A program made the position numbers and the translations under genes. Shown here piece after piece: positions 36,293 to 45,018 of a stretch of DNA of 64,000 bases. The DNA is taken from contig JAFYUS010000003.1 of NCBI GenBank assembly GCA_017549505.1, positions 62,001 through 126,000 of the forward strand, in the 5' to 3' direction. The DNA is from Bacteroidales bacterium (GTDB lineage: Bacteria; Bacteroidota; Bacteroidia; Bacteroidales; UBA932). A model generated the notes under the pieces. That model searched no databases, was not told where the DNA came from, and worked only from the letters and a program-made list of their open reading frames with translations. Each line of letters starts with the position of its first letter. Within the stretch, counting starts at the first letter, position 1.

Positions 36293-36583
36293 TCACATCA
36301 GACTTCTAAGATAGCGGACAAGATATAAAGCCATCGGTTTAAGGTTGTCTTCCGGCTTCTTTCTCTTAGCAAGGAGAAATATTACTGTCAGCACGACAAG
36401 ATATGCTCCGCCTACGATAAAAAATGCCGCGCACCAGTTTCCGATGGCATTAGCAAGAATCATCACGAAACCGGCAGCAAACAAGCTCAACACAATCAGC
36501 AGAACCACCGTCATTGCAAGCAATGCGATGATTCTGCCGAAAGTAAGCGAAAGTCGCGAACTGATAAAATCCCAGAACATCAT
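36293..36583 (-). CDS. Phage-holin-like small membrane protein (superfamily III type)
   Basis: A 96-residue protein with two long hydrophobic spans (about 18-45 and 50-72) and a basic C-terminal tail. It resembles the putative actinobacterial-type holin family that is common in Bacteroidota next to YtxH genes. Nothing phage-like surrounds it, so a lytic role is unlikely; these pairs are usually treated as envelope or stress proteins. Its start overlaps the YtxH-like gene by four bases. Confidence 0.75.
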   Translation of the reverse strand: MMFWDFISSRLSLTFGRIIALLAMTVVLLIVLSLFAAGFVMILANAIGNWCAAFFIVGGAYLVVLTVIFLLAKRKKPEDNLKPMALYLVRYLRSLM

Positions 36584-36777
36584 TCTTCCTCCAGAACTTC
36601 CTCGATCATATCAAGTCCTTCAGCAACTTTAGCTTTTGCTCTGCCGGCAACACCGGCTGCACCTTGCCTGATCTTGGCGCGGGTGTTCGCACCCGAATCC
36701 GGTGCCATGAAGAGAGCAGCTACCGCTCCTGCCGCAACTCCGGCAAAGAAGCATAACAATGACTTACCTGTATTCAT
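36580..36777 (-). CDS. YtxH-like small membrane protein
   Basis: A 65-residue protein with an N-terminal glycine/alanine-rich span (LLCFFAGVAAGAVAALFMAP) followed by DSGANTRAKIRQ and an amphipathic helix, the typical layout of YtxH/DUF883-like stress proteins. It is co-encoded with the holin-like gene by an ATGA overlap. Confidence 0.82.
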   Translation of the reverse strand: MNTGKSLLCFFAGVAAGAVAALFMAPDSGANTRAKIRQGAAGVAGRAKAKVAEGLDMIEEVLEEE

Positions 36778-36798
36778 AATTTCACGTATCTAAAAGTT

Positions 36799-36838
36799 AA
36801 TGTCCGTTTTGTCATCCTAGGACGACAAAACGGACATT
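36799..36838. terminator. Strong hairpin upstream of the YtxH-like gene
   Basis: A 15-bp perfect inverted repeat (36799-36813 with 36824-36838) around a 10-base loop. On the plus strand it is followed by TTT. On the minus strand it lies between the 43-residue micro-ORF and the YtxH-like gene, so it may terminate the micro-ORF transcript. Confidence 0.6.
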
Positions 36839-36856
36839 TTCAGAAACTATACCATT

Positions 36857-36988
36857 TCAGGCTCTTCTTATCTTTCTTCTGACTGAATTTACCGCTCGTG
36901 CGATGTTTCCTATTACTTTCTTACGAAGTTTCCGAGGAAGCAGATGAGATAAAAGTATCAGAAGTATTATCAGGATCGTTATTATCAT
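36857..36988 (-). CDS. Putative 43-residue membrane micro-protein
   Basis: Minus-strand reading from the ATG at 36988 gives a 43-residue peptide. Residues 2-17 are almost all Ile and Leu (MIITILIILLILLSHLLP) and the rest is strongly basic (RKLRKK, VRRKIRRA). This is the shape of small inner-membrane proteins or type I toxin peptides. It lies in the otherwise empty gap between the YtxH-like and SLC13 genes and is followed by the hairpin at 36799-36838. Expression is unproven. Confidence 0.45.
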   Translation of the reverse strand: MIITILIILLILLSHLLPRKLRKKVIGNIARAVNSVRRKIRRA

Positions 36989-37046
36989 ATGACGTGCAAC
37001 GGTTAAGTAATCCTGATCAGTACTGCAATTGGTGTGCCAAGCATTA

Positions 37047-38936
37047 TCAGAAAGCGAAAAGCAGAGGAAGAACGAATACCATCACTACTCCCATGATGAT
37101 CTGAAGCGGGAGACCTACCTTTATGAAATCCATGAATGTATATTGGCCGGCCGGCAGAACGAGGGCATTAGGCGGAGTTGAAAATGGAGATGCAAAGCAC
37201 ATTGAAGCTGCAACTGTCACTGCAAACAGGAACGGCAGAGGACTGACACCTATACCGATGGCACACTGAAGGGCAATAGGGGCCATAAGTACAGCTGTCA
37301 CCGTATTGCTGATGAATATCGTCATCACTGATGTCGCGAAGTAGACTGCTGCAAGAGCGACGTATGGTCCGCTCGCTCCGAATGTATTTACAATGAAGTC
37401 AGCTATCATCGCAGATGCTCCTGTCTTCTCCAAAGCCGTAGACATAGGCAACATTGCAGCAAAGAGAACTATCGTCTGCCAGTTGATGGTCTTGTATGCA
37501 GCCTCGACACTCCTTACGCATCCTGTTATGACCATAAGGACCGCTGCCAGAAGCACAGCAGTGACTGGAGCTACAGGAATTGAATCCACACCCATCGCGA
37601 CGATCATTCCGATCATGATCAAGGCTGCTATCGGAGCTTTGTAGTCAAGGGTAACCTTTGCAGCCTCCTGGAGAGGTTCACCAAGGACGACCCAGTTGTT
37701 CGATTCATTACGAAGTCGGGCGATATCCTTCCATGTACCCTGGACAAGAAGGACGTCGGAATCATGAATCTTCTCGGCACCGAGTCCCTGAAGAAGATAA
37801 TCATTGTGTCTTCGTATACCGAGGACATTGATATTGAACTTGCTCCTGAAACCTGCTTCCTGGATCTTTCTTCCGATCATTGACGACGAAGGCATGATAA
37901 GGATCTCGGCGATTCCGATATCGTAGAAATCAAGGGATGTATTTGACGAACTTCCTTCGATTTCATCTGTATGGATATCAAGAAGACGAAGCTTGAAATC
38001 CTGGGCAAACTGGTGGACCTTTTCTGCATCTCCGGACAAATAGAGGACATCACCCTGCTGAATCACAAGCGTCGGAGACGCGAGCTGTTGGTTGACTGTA
38101 CGCACAAACTTATTATGTCCTGTACTTCTTCTGAGCTCAAGTACGTTCAAGCCATACTGTCTGTAGATATCAAGGTCGATGATGGTCTTTCCCACTGCTT
38201 CGGAAGGACCGTTGATATGGACACGGAAAAGGTTTTCAGTCAATCCATACTCTTTTACAAGTTCATTCAACGATTTTCCTGATTTCTTCTTATCCTTGTC
38301 TTTAGCTTTTGGAGTAAGGAATATCTTTGTAAGCGGCATAAGTACGAGTATGCCTACAATCAAGGTCACCAGGCCTACAGGAAGGAAAGTAAAGAACGAT
38401 ATGTCCTGAACTGCTGATGAAACGACACCGTTTGCCTTTGCATTATGGAGGGTCTCCTGAATGATAAGGTTAGGAGGCGTACCGATCAATGTCATCATTC
38501 CTCCCATGCTGCTTGCGAAGGCAAGAGGCATCAGAAGACGACGCGGTGAAGTGCCTGCATACGCTGCCATACTCACTACAATCGGAAGCATAAGGGCTAC
38601 TGTACCAGTATTGCTGACAAAACCACCGATGAGGGCAGTCACGAGCATTACCATGAGAAACAATCTGGTCTCGCTTGTACCTGCAAGCTTTATCACCTGG
38701 CCACCGATCATCTTGGCAAGGCCTGTCTGGAAGATACCTCCACCGACGATGAAGAGTCCTACCATCATTATGACGGTTGTGTTTGAAAATCCTGCGAGTC
38801 CCTCTGCAGGAGTAAGGATCTGAAAGAGCAGCAATGCAAGAAGAGCACAAAGGGCGACAAGGTCAGACCTCACTTTGCCACTGACAAAAAGTGCTGCTGA
38901 AATTAGAAGAATTATAAGTGTTACTAGCATATCCAT
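37047..38936 (-). CDS. SLC13-family permease with two TrkA-C domains
   Basis: A 629-residue transporter. Membrane spans occupy about 1-190 and 420-629 and include GFSNTTVIMMVGLFIVGGGI and SSMGGMMTLIGTPPNLI, the SLC13/DASS substrate-site motif, with its second copy near FASPFSTPPNALV. Two RCK_C/TrkA-C regulatory domains lie between (about 215-385). Members move dicarboxylates or sulfate, often with sodium; the substrate is not evident here. Starts at 38936 (MDML) or two codons later are both possible. Confidence 0.88.
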   Translation of the reverse strand: MDMLVTLIILLISAALFVSGKVRSDLVALCALLALLLFQILTPAEGLAGFSNTTVIMMVGLFIVGGGIFQTGLAKMIGGQVIKLAGTSETRLFLMVMLVTALIGGFVSNTGTVALMLPIVVSMAAYAGTSPRRLLMPLAFASSMGGMMTLIGTPPNLIIQETLHNAKANGVVSSAVQDISFFTFLPVGLVTLIVGILVLMPLTKIFLTPKAKDKDKKKSGKSLNELVKEYGLTENLFRVHINGPSEAVGKTIIDLDIYRQYGLNVLELRRSTGHNKFVRTVNQQLASPTLVIQQGDVLYLSGDAEKVHQFAQDFKLRLLDIHTDEIEGSSSNTSLDFYDIGIAEILIMPSSSMIGRKIQEAGFRSKFNINVLGIRRHNDYLLQGLGAEKIHDSDVLLVQGTWKDIARLRNESNNWVVLGEPLQEAAKVTLDYKAPIAALIMIGMIVAMGVDSIPVAPVTAVLLAAVLMVITGCVRSVEAAYKTINWQTIVLFAAMLPMSTALEKTGASAMIADFIVNTFGASGPYVALAAVYFATSVMTIFISNTVTAVLMAPIALQCAIGIGVSPLPFLFAVTVAASMCFASPFSTPPNALVLPAGQYTFMDFIKVGLPLQIIMGVVMVFVLPLLFAF

Positions 38937-38947
38937 TGATTAAAGTG

Positions 38948-38955
38948 CAAAATTA
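38948..38955 (-). promoter_or_regulatory. SLC13 gene promoter (-7 box)
   Basis: On the minus strand the box reads TAATTTTG (TAnnTTTG), 11 bases before the ATG at 38936. It is divergent from the MarR gene promoter. Confidence 0.55.
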
Positions 38956-39022
38956 CAAACTTTACAATAAAGAATCCAGCTGTAAATGTTAAACTTATGT
39001 TTCATATTTCGTTCCTTATGCG

Positions 39023-39030
39023 TAAATTTG
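39023..39030 (+). promoter_or_regulatory. MarR gene promoter (-7 box)
   Basis: TAAATTTG matches TAnnTTTG and lies 22 bases before the ATG at 39053. The intergenic stretch shared with the SLC13 promoter is the natural place for a MarR operator, but no clear palindrome was found. Confidence 0.55.
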
Positions 39031-39052
39031 TACGTCTTTATACTATATACCT

Positions 39053-39499
39053 ATGCTACTATCTAAGGAAATCGCTGTAGAACTTAATCTCACAGGTTGC
39101 AAGTTGAAGCAGTTCCTGGCCGCAAAACTTCGCGAAATGGGCGTTCCGTTGACACCGGAACAGTTCATGCTTATTGACATTCTTTGGAACCAAGGGGAGA
39201 TGACGCAACAGCAGCTTGCAGACAAGCTGCAGAAAGACAAGAATTCTGTCACCAAGCTCGTAGATGCAATAGAAAAGAAAGGCTTTGTTGTCCGTAAACA
39301 AAACCCGCACGACAGGCGTGCAAACACATTGGTACTCACTGAAAAAGCAAACGAGCTCAAACCTGGAGCAAAACAAAAAGGCATCTCAATCCTGGACCAG
39401 ATATTGGAAGGTATCAGCGAAGACGAACTTCGCAGCTTCCTCTCCACCCTCCGCAAACTCAACGCCAACATGACCATTTGCGAGGCTAGCGAGAGCTAG
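39053..39499 (+). CDS. MarR-family transcriptional regulator
   Basis: A 148-residue winged-helix protein. The DNA-binding core is visible as MTQQQLADKLQKDKNSVTKLVDAIEKKGFVVRKQNPHDRR, including the DxRAN wing region (HDRRANTLVLTEKA). Flanking helices form the dimer interface. It is divergent from the SLC13 transporter gene, a common MarR-target arrangement, so it may repress that gene and itself. The ligand is unknown. The gene ends at a very large terminator. Confidence 0.9.
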   Translation: MLLSKEIAVELNLTGCKLKQFLAAKLREMGVPLTPEQFMLIDILWNQGEMTQQQLADKLQKDKNSVTKLVDAIEKKGFVVRKQNPHDRRANTLVLTEKANELKPGAKQKGISILDQILEGISEDELRSFLSTLRKLNANMTICEASES

Positions 39500-39503
39500 C
39501 AAA

Positions 39504-39605
39504 ACAAAACGACAGCCTGCTGATTCGAAGCGACATTGGCTCCCGAAAAGGGAAGGGGCCCACGAAGTGGGAAGGATCGCTTGAATCAGCAGGCTGTCGT
39601 TTTGT
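39504..39605. terminator. Large terminator hairpin with a repeat element in its loop
   Basis: The outer stem is 29 bp with one bulged G (39504-39533 with 39577-39605) and lies between the convergent MarR gene and argS. Its 43-base loop holds two small hairpins, TCCC/GGGA (39541-39544 with 39550-39553) and CCCA/TGGG (39559-39562 with 39568-39571). Their order and the GGGG spacer match the repeat inside metH. Confidence 0.85.
39541..39574. repeat. Double-hairpin repeat element in terminator loop
   Basis: The pattern is CCC-loop-GGG, A-rich spacer, GGGG, CCCA-loop-TGGG, then AAGG. It shares this architecture with 6315-6355 in metH. It sits precisely in the loop of a long perfect stem, as if it had inserted into the terminator. 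Confidence 0.65.
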
Positions 39606-39610
39606 CGTGA

Positions 39611-41401
39611 TTACATTCTTTCAGGAAGTGTAATACCAAGTATAGACATCGCCTTGCAAAGCACCTTTGCGATGGTCTCTACAAGAACGAGACGGTACTC
39701 AAGGAGAGCCTGGTTCTCTTCACGAAGGATAGGAGTATCATGGTAATACTGGTTGAACTCCTTTGCCAGCTCGTATGCATAGTTAGCAATGACCGCAGGT
39801 GAATGAGCTGCACCAGCCTCTGCCACCTTTGCAGGGAATGTATTGAGAATCTTTATGATACGTACTTCCTTAGGTGACAATGCAGAATCTGCCTTTACCG
39901 CAGATGCAACGTGTGCGACACCCTTCTCGTCTGCCTTGCGAAGGATAGACTTGATACGGGCATGGGTATACTGGATGAAAGGACCGGTATTACCGTTGAA
40001 GTCGATAGATTCCTTAGGGTCGAAGAGCATGGTCTTGCGAGGGTCAACCTTGAGGATGAAATACTTCAGGGCACCAAGGCTTATCATCTTGAAGAGTTCA
40101 TCCTGTTCCTGTGCAGAAAGATTGTCGATCTTTCCAAGCTCGAGCGAAGTCTCCTTTGCAGTATTGTACATATCTGCGATAAGGTCATCGGCATCAACTA
40201 CAGTTCCCTCACGAGACTTCATCTTTCCTTCAGGAAGCTCAACCATACCATATGAAAGGTGGTAGATGCTTTCTGCCCAATCGAATCCGAGCTTGCCGAG
40301 GATGAGCTTCAAAACCTGGAAATGGTAATTCTGCTCGTTACCTACGACATAGATATGCTCGTCAAGGCTATATTCTGCGAAACGCTGCTCTGCTGTTCCG
40401 AGGTCCTGGGTCATATATACCGATGTACCGTCGCCACGGAGAAGAAGTTTCCTGTCAAGGCCATCTGCAGTAAGGTCGCACCATACAGAGCCATCCTCCT
40501 GGGTCTCGAAAATGCCTGCCTCAAGTCCTTTCTGAACAAGAGCCTTACCGAAAAGATAGGTCTGAGACTCGTAATATGTTCTGTCAAAGCTGATTCCGAG
40601 GTCTCCATAAGTCTTGTCGAATCCTTCGTAAACCCATCCGTTCATGGTCTTCCAGAGTTCCACAACTTCAGGATCTCCGTTCTCCCACTTGAAGAGCATC
40701 TCCTGTGCAGCCTTGAGTGAAGGAGCGGCCTTTTCAGCCTCTTCCTTAGTCATTCCACCTGCAACAAGTTCGTCAACCTCCTTCTTGTAAAGATTGTTGA
40801 ATGCTACATAGTAGTCTCCCACGAGATGGTCTCCCTTCTTTCCGCTTGATGCCGGGGTCTCTCCGTTTCCGAGGACCTTCCATGCATACATGGACTTGCA
40901 GATATGGATACCACGGTCATTGACCAGGTTCACCTTCATGACATTATGGCCGCATACCTCAAGAAGTTTTGCAACTGACCAACCGAGAAGGTTGTTACGG
41001 ATGTGACCAAGATGGAGAGGCTTGTTGGTGTTAGGGGAAGAATACTCGACCATTATGGTCCTGCCTGTAGGAGCGAGCTGACCGAAATCCTCTGCAGAAG
41101 CGATTTCCGCAAACACATTGTTCCAATATACCTCAGAGAAAGAGATGTTGAGGAAGCCCTTTACAGTATTGTAGCCTGCTATTTCAGCTACGTTTGTCTT
41201 GAGCCACTCACCTATCGCATTACCTGTATTCTCAGGAGTAGTCTTTGATACCTTCAAAAGAGGGAATACGACCAGTGTATAGTCACCCTCGAATTCCTTG
41301 CGCGTAACCTGTACCTGGAGCTGAGCTTCCGGTACTTCAACGCCGTAAAGCGCCTGAATTGCTTCAGACGCTTTAGCTATGATGAATGTTTCTGGAGTCA
41401 T
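39611..41401 (-). CDS. argS: Arginyl-tRNA synthetase
   Basis: A 596-residue class I synthetase. The HIGH motif is present as PLHLGHIRNNLLG within SSPNTNKPLHLGH, and the KMSK-like motif as GKMKSREGTVV. The C-terminal DALR anticodon-binding domain contains NYAYELAKEFNQYYHDTPIL. Its ATG overlaps the rpoD stop by one base (TAATG), so the two are translationally coupled. Confidence 0.96.
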   Translation of the reverse strand: MTPETFIIAKASEAIQALYGVEVPEAQLQVQVTRKEFEGDYTLVVFPLLKVSKTTPENTGNAIGEWLKTNVAEIAGYNTVKGFLNISFSEVYWNNVFAEIASAEDFGQLAPTGRTIMVEYSSPNTNKPLHLGHIRNNLLGWSVAKLLEVCGHNVMKVNLVNDRGIHICKSMYAWKVLGNGETPASSGKKGDHLVGDYYVAFNNLYKKEVDELVAGGMTKEEAEKAAPSLKAAQEMLFKWENGDPEVVELWKTMNGWVYEGFDKTYGDLGISFDRTYYESQTYLFGKALVQKGLEAGIFETQEDGSVWCDLTADGLDRKLLLRGDGTSVYMTQDLGTAEQRFAEYSLDEHIYVVGNEQNYHFQVLKLILGKLGFDWAESIYHLSYGMVELPEGKMKSREGTVVDADDLIADMYNTAKETSLELGKIDNLSAQEQDELFKMISLGALKYFILKVDPRKTMLFDPKESIDFNGNTGPFIQYTHARIKSILRKADEKGVAHVASAVKADSALSPKEVRIIKILNTFPAKVAEAGAAHSPAVIANYAYELAKEFNQYYHDTPILREENQALLEYRLVLVETIAKVLCKAMSILGITLPERM

Positions 41402-42261
41402 TATCCTAAATAGCTTTTCAAAAGTTTGCTTCTTGAATTGTTCTTGAGCTTGCGGATCGCCTTCTCCTTGATCTGGCGAACGCGTTCCCTTGTAAGTCCG
41501 AACCTCTCACCGATCTCCTCGAGGGTCATCTCCTGACATCCGATTCCGAAGAATGACTTGATGATTTCCCTTTCACGTGTAGCAAGAGTTGAAAGTGCTC
41601 TTTCAATCTCCTTGTTGAGGGACTCGTTTACAAGTCCGCGGTCAGCACTTGGAGAGTCGTTGTTCACGAGCACGTCGAGAAGGCTGTTGTCCTCACCCTC
41701 TACGAAAGGAGCATCAACGGACACATGGCGGCCTGAAACGCGAAGTGTATCGGCGATCTTGTCCTTAGGGACATCGATCATCTCAGAAAGCTCTTCGCTC
41801 GAAGGCATACGCTCATTCTCCTGCTCGAATTTCTGGAGAGCCTTGTTGATCTTATTGAGAGATCCTACCTGATTGAGAGGAAGTCTCACGATTCTGGACT
41901 GCTCTGCAAGAGCCTGAAGAATAGACTGACGAATCCACCACACTGCATATGAGATGAACTTGAAACCTCTTGTCTCATCAAACTTCTCGGCTGCCTTGAT
42001 AAGTCCGAGGTTACCCTCGTTGATAAGGTCCGGAAGACTGAGTCCCTGGTTCTGATACTGCTTTGCAACAGAAACCACGAATCTGAGGTTTGCCCTTGTC
42101 AGCTTCTCGAGAGCAGCCTGGTCACCTTTACGGATCCTCTGGGCGAGCTCAACCTCTTCCTCGACTGTGATAAGTTCTTCCCTACCGATCTCCTGCAGGT
42201 ACTTGTCAAGAGATGCACTCTCACGGTTTGTAATCGATTTAGTAATCTTTAACTGTCTCAT
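41401..42261 (-). CDS. rpoD: Primary sigma factor (Bacteroidota short form)
   Basis: A 286-residue sigma-70 family protein. Region 1.2 begins near residue 15 ([17 protein letters not shown]). Region 2 has [39 protein letters not shown], and region 4 has [27 protein letters not shown]. Region 1.1 and the non-conserved insert of E. coli RpoD are missing, as in other Bacteroidota primary sigma factors. This sigma is expected to recognise the TTTG/TAnnTTTG promoters seen through the window. It lies upstream of argS. Confidence 0.95.
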   Translation of the reverse strand: MRQLKITKSITNRESASLDKYLQEIGREELITVEEEVELAQRIRKGDQAALEKLTRANLRFVVSVAKQYQNQGLSLPDLINEGNLGLIKAAEKFDETRGFKFISYAVWWIRQSILQALAEQSRIVRLPLNQVGSLNKINKALQKFEQENERMPSSEELSEMIDVPKDKIADTLRVSGRHVSVDAPFVEGEDNSLLDVLVNNDSPSADRGLVNESLNKEIERALSTLATREREIIKSFFGIGCQEMTLEEIGERFGLTRERVRQIKEKAIRKLKNNSRSKLLKSYLG

Positions 42262-42290
42262 TCCTAATATATAAAGTTAATTTCATCTTC

Positions 42291-43727
42291 TTAAACTCCG
42301 AAGCCGAAATAACCTGTTCTACCGGAAGGAGTCACACCTTCAATGAATACTGTCCTTTTCGACTTCTTTACTATGTCTATCACGTCCTGAGGAGTCTTTA
42401 CCGGATGGTCATTCACATAAAGAATGATGAATCCTTCGGTCGCTCCCGCCTCCATGAGCTTGCCAGGTCCCAGTTCAACTATCTCCACGCCGTTTTTCAA
42501 ACCGTACTTCTCAAGGGTCTTGCCATCAGCTTCCTTGATTGAAGAACCGTAGAATGCCACAGCGCCGTCATCGGTAACCGTACCGTTTTCCTGTGATGTT
42601 CCCTTGAAGGTAACGTCGAACTTCTTTTCCTTTCCGTTCCTTATCACTGTAATGACAGCCTTATCTCCAGGAGAGTATCTGCTTACAGCTTCCTGAACGG
42701 CAGAAGTCGAGTTGACAGGCATTGAATCGACTGCTGTAATGACATCTCCAGCCTTGATTCCAGCCTCATCTGCAGCACTGCTTTTTGAAACCTCGCTAAT
42801 ATATACGCCGTTTCTTGAAGAAAGTTTCAATTCCTCTGAAATTTTATCGTCCAAAGGTTTCATTGATATACCGAGAACTGCTCTCTTCACACTGCCGAAA
42901 TCCATAAGGTCATATGCAATCTTCTTGACGATGTTTACAGGCACAGCGAATGAGTATCCTGCATAAGAGCCTGTCTGAGAATAGATTGCCGTATTGATAC
43001 CCACAAGATTTCCAGCCTTGTCCACAAGGGCTCCACCACTGTTGCCCGGATTGACGGCAGCATCGGTCTGAATGAATGATTCGATCTTGAATTCGCCTGA
43101 GTAGTTCGGCATCGAACGGCCTTTGGCACTGACTATACCGGCTGTGATTGTCGAGCGAAGGTCATACGGAGATCCAATGGCAATCACCCATTCTCCCAGA
43201 CGAAGCTTATCCGAATCTCCGAAAGGGATTATAGGGAGTCCCACGGCATCGATCTTCAAGAGAGCGACATCTGTAGCAGGGTCGGTTCCGACCAATGTCG
43301 CAGGGTATGTCTGGTTGTTGTTCAATGTGACTTCTATCTTGGTCGCACCGTCTATCACATGATTATTGGTGACGATGTATCCGTCTTCGCGGATTATCAC
43401 ACCGGAGCCGCTGCCTACTCTTTCCCTCTGCTGCGGCACTCCACCCTGAGGAAATCCGAAGAAATAATCGAATATAGAACTTGGAGCCTGCTGCATGGTC
43501 TGGGTCGATGTAACCTTTACATATACGACAGCATCCACGGCTGATTCAGCGGCATATGTAAAATCAGGCCAGTTGTCCTGTGAAAGGTTGACCGTGCGGA
43601 ACATAGCACCGTCACCTGACATCTGTCCGACGGACACATTGTCAGATGACATGTTATTAACGACAGCATAGGCTGTCAGGCCTCCTGCCAAAGCGGAAAG
43701 CAAAGTGATCAAAATGCCTCTTTTCAT
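42291..43727 (-). CDS. degP: HtrA/Do-family periplasmic serine protease
   Basis: A 478-residue envelope quality-control protease. An N-terminal hydrophobic segment (ILITLLSALAGGLTAYAV) serves as signal or anchor. The trypsin-like triad is H123 (TNNHVIDG), D153 (ATDVALLKID) and S230 (GNSGGAL). Two PDZ domains follow (about 285-365 and 390-478). The last one carries NDHPVKTPQDVIDIV. This layout is typical of DegP/DegQ. It is a separate unit upstream of rpoD, with 29 bases between them. Confidence 0.94.
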   Translation of the reverse strand: MKRGILITLLSALAGGLTAYAVVNNMSSDNVSVGQMSGDGAMFRTVNLSQDNWPDFTYAAESAVDAVVYVKVTSTQTMQQAPSSIFDYFFGFPQGGVPQQRERVGSGSGVIIREDGYIVTNNHVIDGATKIEVTLNNNQTYPATLVGTDPATDVALLKIDAVGLPIIPFGDSDKLRLGEWVIAIGSPYDLRSTITAGIVSAKGRSMPNYSGEFKIESFIQTDAAVNPGNSGGALVDKAGNLVGINTAIYSQTGSYAGYSFAVPVNIVKKIAYDLMDFGSVKRAVLGISMKPLDDKISEELKLSSRNGVYISEVSKSSAADEAGIKAGDVITAVDSMPVNSTSAVQEAVSRYSPGDKAVITVIRNGKEKKFDVTFKGTSQENGTVTDDGAVAFYGSSIKEADGKTLEKYGLKNGVEIVELGPGKLMEAGATEGFIILYVNDHPVKTPQDVIDIVKKSKRTVFIEGVTPSGRTGYFGFGV

Positions 43728-43822
43728 AAATATTCTGTCAAATTGTTAAATTTATCGTGTGGTTTTTGAAAATCGCATTACATTTTTCAAAAAATATGCC
43801 ACCGGCATTGGAAATAATTCAC

Positions 43823-43830
43823 TATATTTG
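43823..43830 (+). promoter_or_regulatory. dnaN promoter (-7 box)
   Basis: TATATTTG matches TAnnTTTG, 64 bases before the dnaN ATG. A TTG at 43808-43810 is too close to be a standard -33 element. Confidence 0.5.
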
Positions 43831-43894
43831 TTGAATTAATATGCGGTATTATGTCCGCGCGCTAAAACAGAATAAATATTAAAACGACATAATT

Positions 43895-45016
43895 ATGAAG
43901 GTAATCATTTCAAGCTCAGAACTGCTCAAGGCCGTCATGGCAGTTGCCAAGGCCATTCCGGCAAAATCACCGCTCCCTATCCTTGAAAACTTCCTTTTCG
44001 ACCTCAAGGGAAACGTACTGGAAATCACAGCATCCGATTCAGAGCTCACCCTTAAGACACAGGTAGAGGTAGAGAACACTTCAGAAGAAGGCAGGATCGC
44101 CGTTCCTGCAAAGCATATGATGGACCTCCTCAAGGAACTCCCTGACCAGCCTCTTACAATCAACACAGCTAACGACAGCTCATTCGTATGCAGCTGGGCA
44201 AGCGGAGAGTCTACTCTTCCTTACTTCCCTGCAGAAGACTACCCGGAAATCACCGGTACAGACGACACAGCGGTAACCCTCCAGTTCCCTGCACAAAGTC
44301 TTGTAGAAGGTATATCAAGCACAATCTACGCGACTGCGGACGATGAAATCCGTCCGGCCATGAACGGTATCCTCTTCGACATCGACACAGCTTCGACAAC
44401 CCTCGTCGCATCAGACTCGCACAAGCTCATCTGCTGTACTACAAATGACGTAAACGCTTCAGAGAAGGCATCCTTCATCCTTCACAAGAAACCGGCAGCA
44501 ATCCTCAAGGCCATCATCGGCAAGGACGCTGAAACAGTCGATATCGCATTCGACTCAAAGAACGCTACATTCAAGTTCGGCAACACCATGGTAATCTGCC
44601 GACTCGTAGTAGGAAAGTATCCGAAATACCGCGACGTCATCCCTCAGAACAACTCAAACATCCTGAGAATCAACAGAGTACAGCTTCTTAACACAGTACG
44701 TCGTGTTTCAGTATGTTCAAACAAGGCTTCAAACCACATCAAGTTCGACCTCAAGAACGGTTCGATGATGGTTTCAGCACAGGACCTCGGATTCTCTATC
44801 GCAGCACATGAGACAATGCAGTGCCAGTATGACGGAGATGACCTCACAATCGGCTTCAAGTCTCCTTTCATCATCGAAATCCTTTCGAACATGAACTGCG
44901 GAGAGGTCGTGATGAAATTCCTTGACAGCAAGAGAGCTGCTCTTGTAGTTCCGGCAGAGGATGAAGCTGAAAGCGAGAAGATCTGCGGAATCATCATGCC
45001 AATTATGATATCATAA
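43895..45016 (+). CDS. dnaN: DNA polymerase III beta subunit (sliding clamp)
   Basis: A 373-residue clamp with three repeated domains. Typical segments are the N-terminal KVIISSSELLKAVMAVAKAIPAKSPLPILENFLFD, the domain-2 ASDSHKLICC and the C-terminal AEDEAESEKICGIIMPIMI. Length is normal. The next gene, an exonuclease of the DnaQ superfamily, starts two bases later. Clamp and proofreading-type exonuclease genes in one unit suggest shared replication or repair roles. Confidence 0.96.
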   Translation: MKVIISSSELLKAVMAVAKAIPAKSPLPILENFLFDLKGNVLEITASDSELTLKTQVEVENTSEEGRIAVPAKHMMDLLKELPDQPLTINTANDSSFVCSWASGESTLPYFPAEDYPEITGTDDTAVTLQFPAQSLVEGISSTIYATADDEIRPAMNGILFDIDTASTTLVASDSHKLICCTTNDVNASEKASFILHKKPAAILKAIIGKDAETVDIAFDSKNATFKFGNTMVICRLVVGKYPKYRDVIPQNNSNILRINRVQLLNTVRRVSVCSNKASNHIKFDLKNGSMMVSAQDLGFSIAAHETMQCQYDGDDLTIGFKSPFIIEILSNMNCGEVVMKFLDSKRAALVVPAEDEAESEKICGIIMPIMIS

Positions 45017-45018
45017 AG

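Noticed and set aside
36293..36777. Prophage remnant because of a holin-like gene
   Set aside because: The pair with a YtxH-like gene is a common chromosomal arrangement in Bacteroidota and no other phage gene is near.
39481..39500. Short CTAGC-rich repeat at the end of the MarR gene considered as an attachment site
   Set aside because: It is within the last codons of the gene and no integrase or second copy is present.
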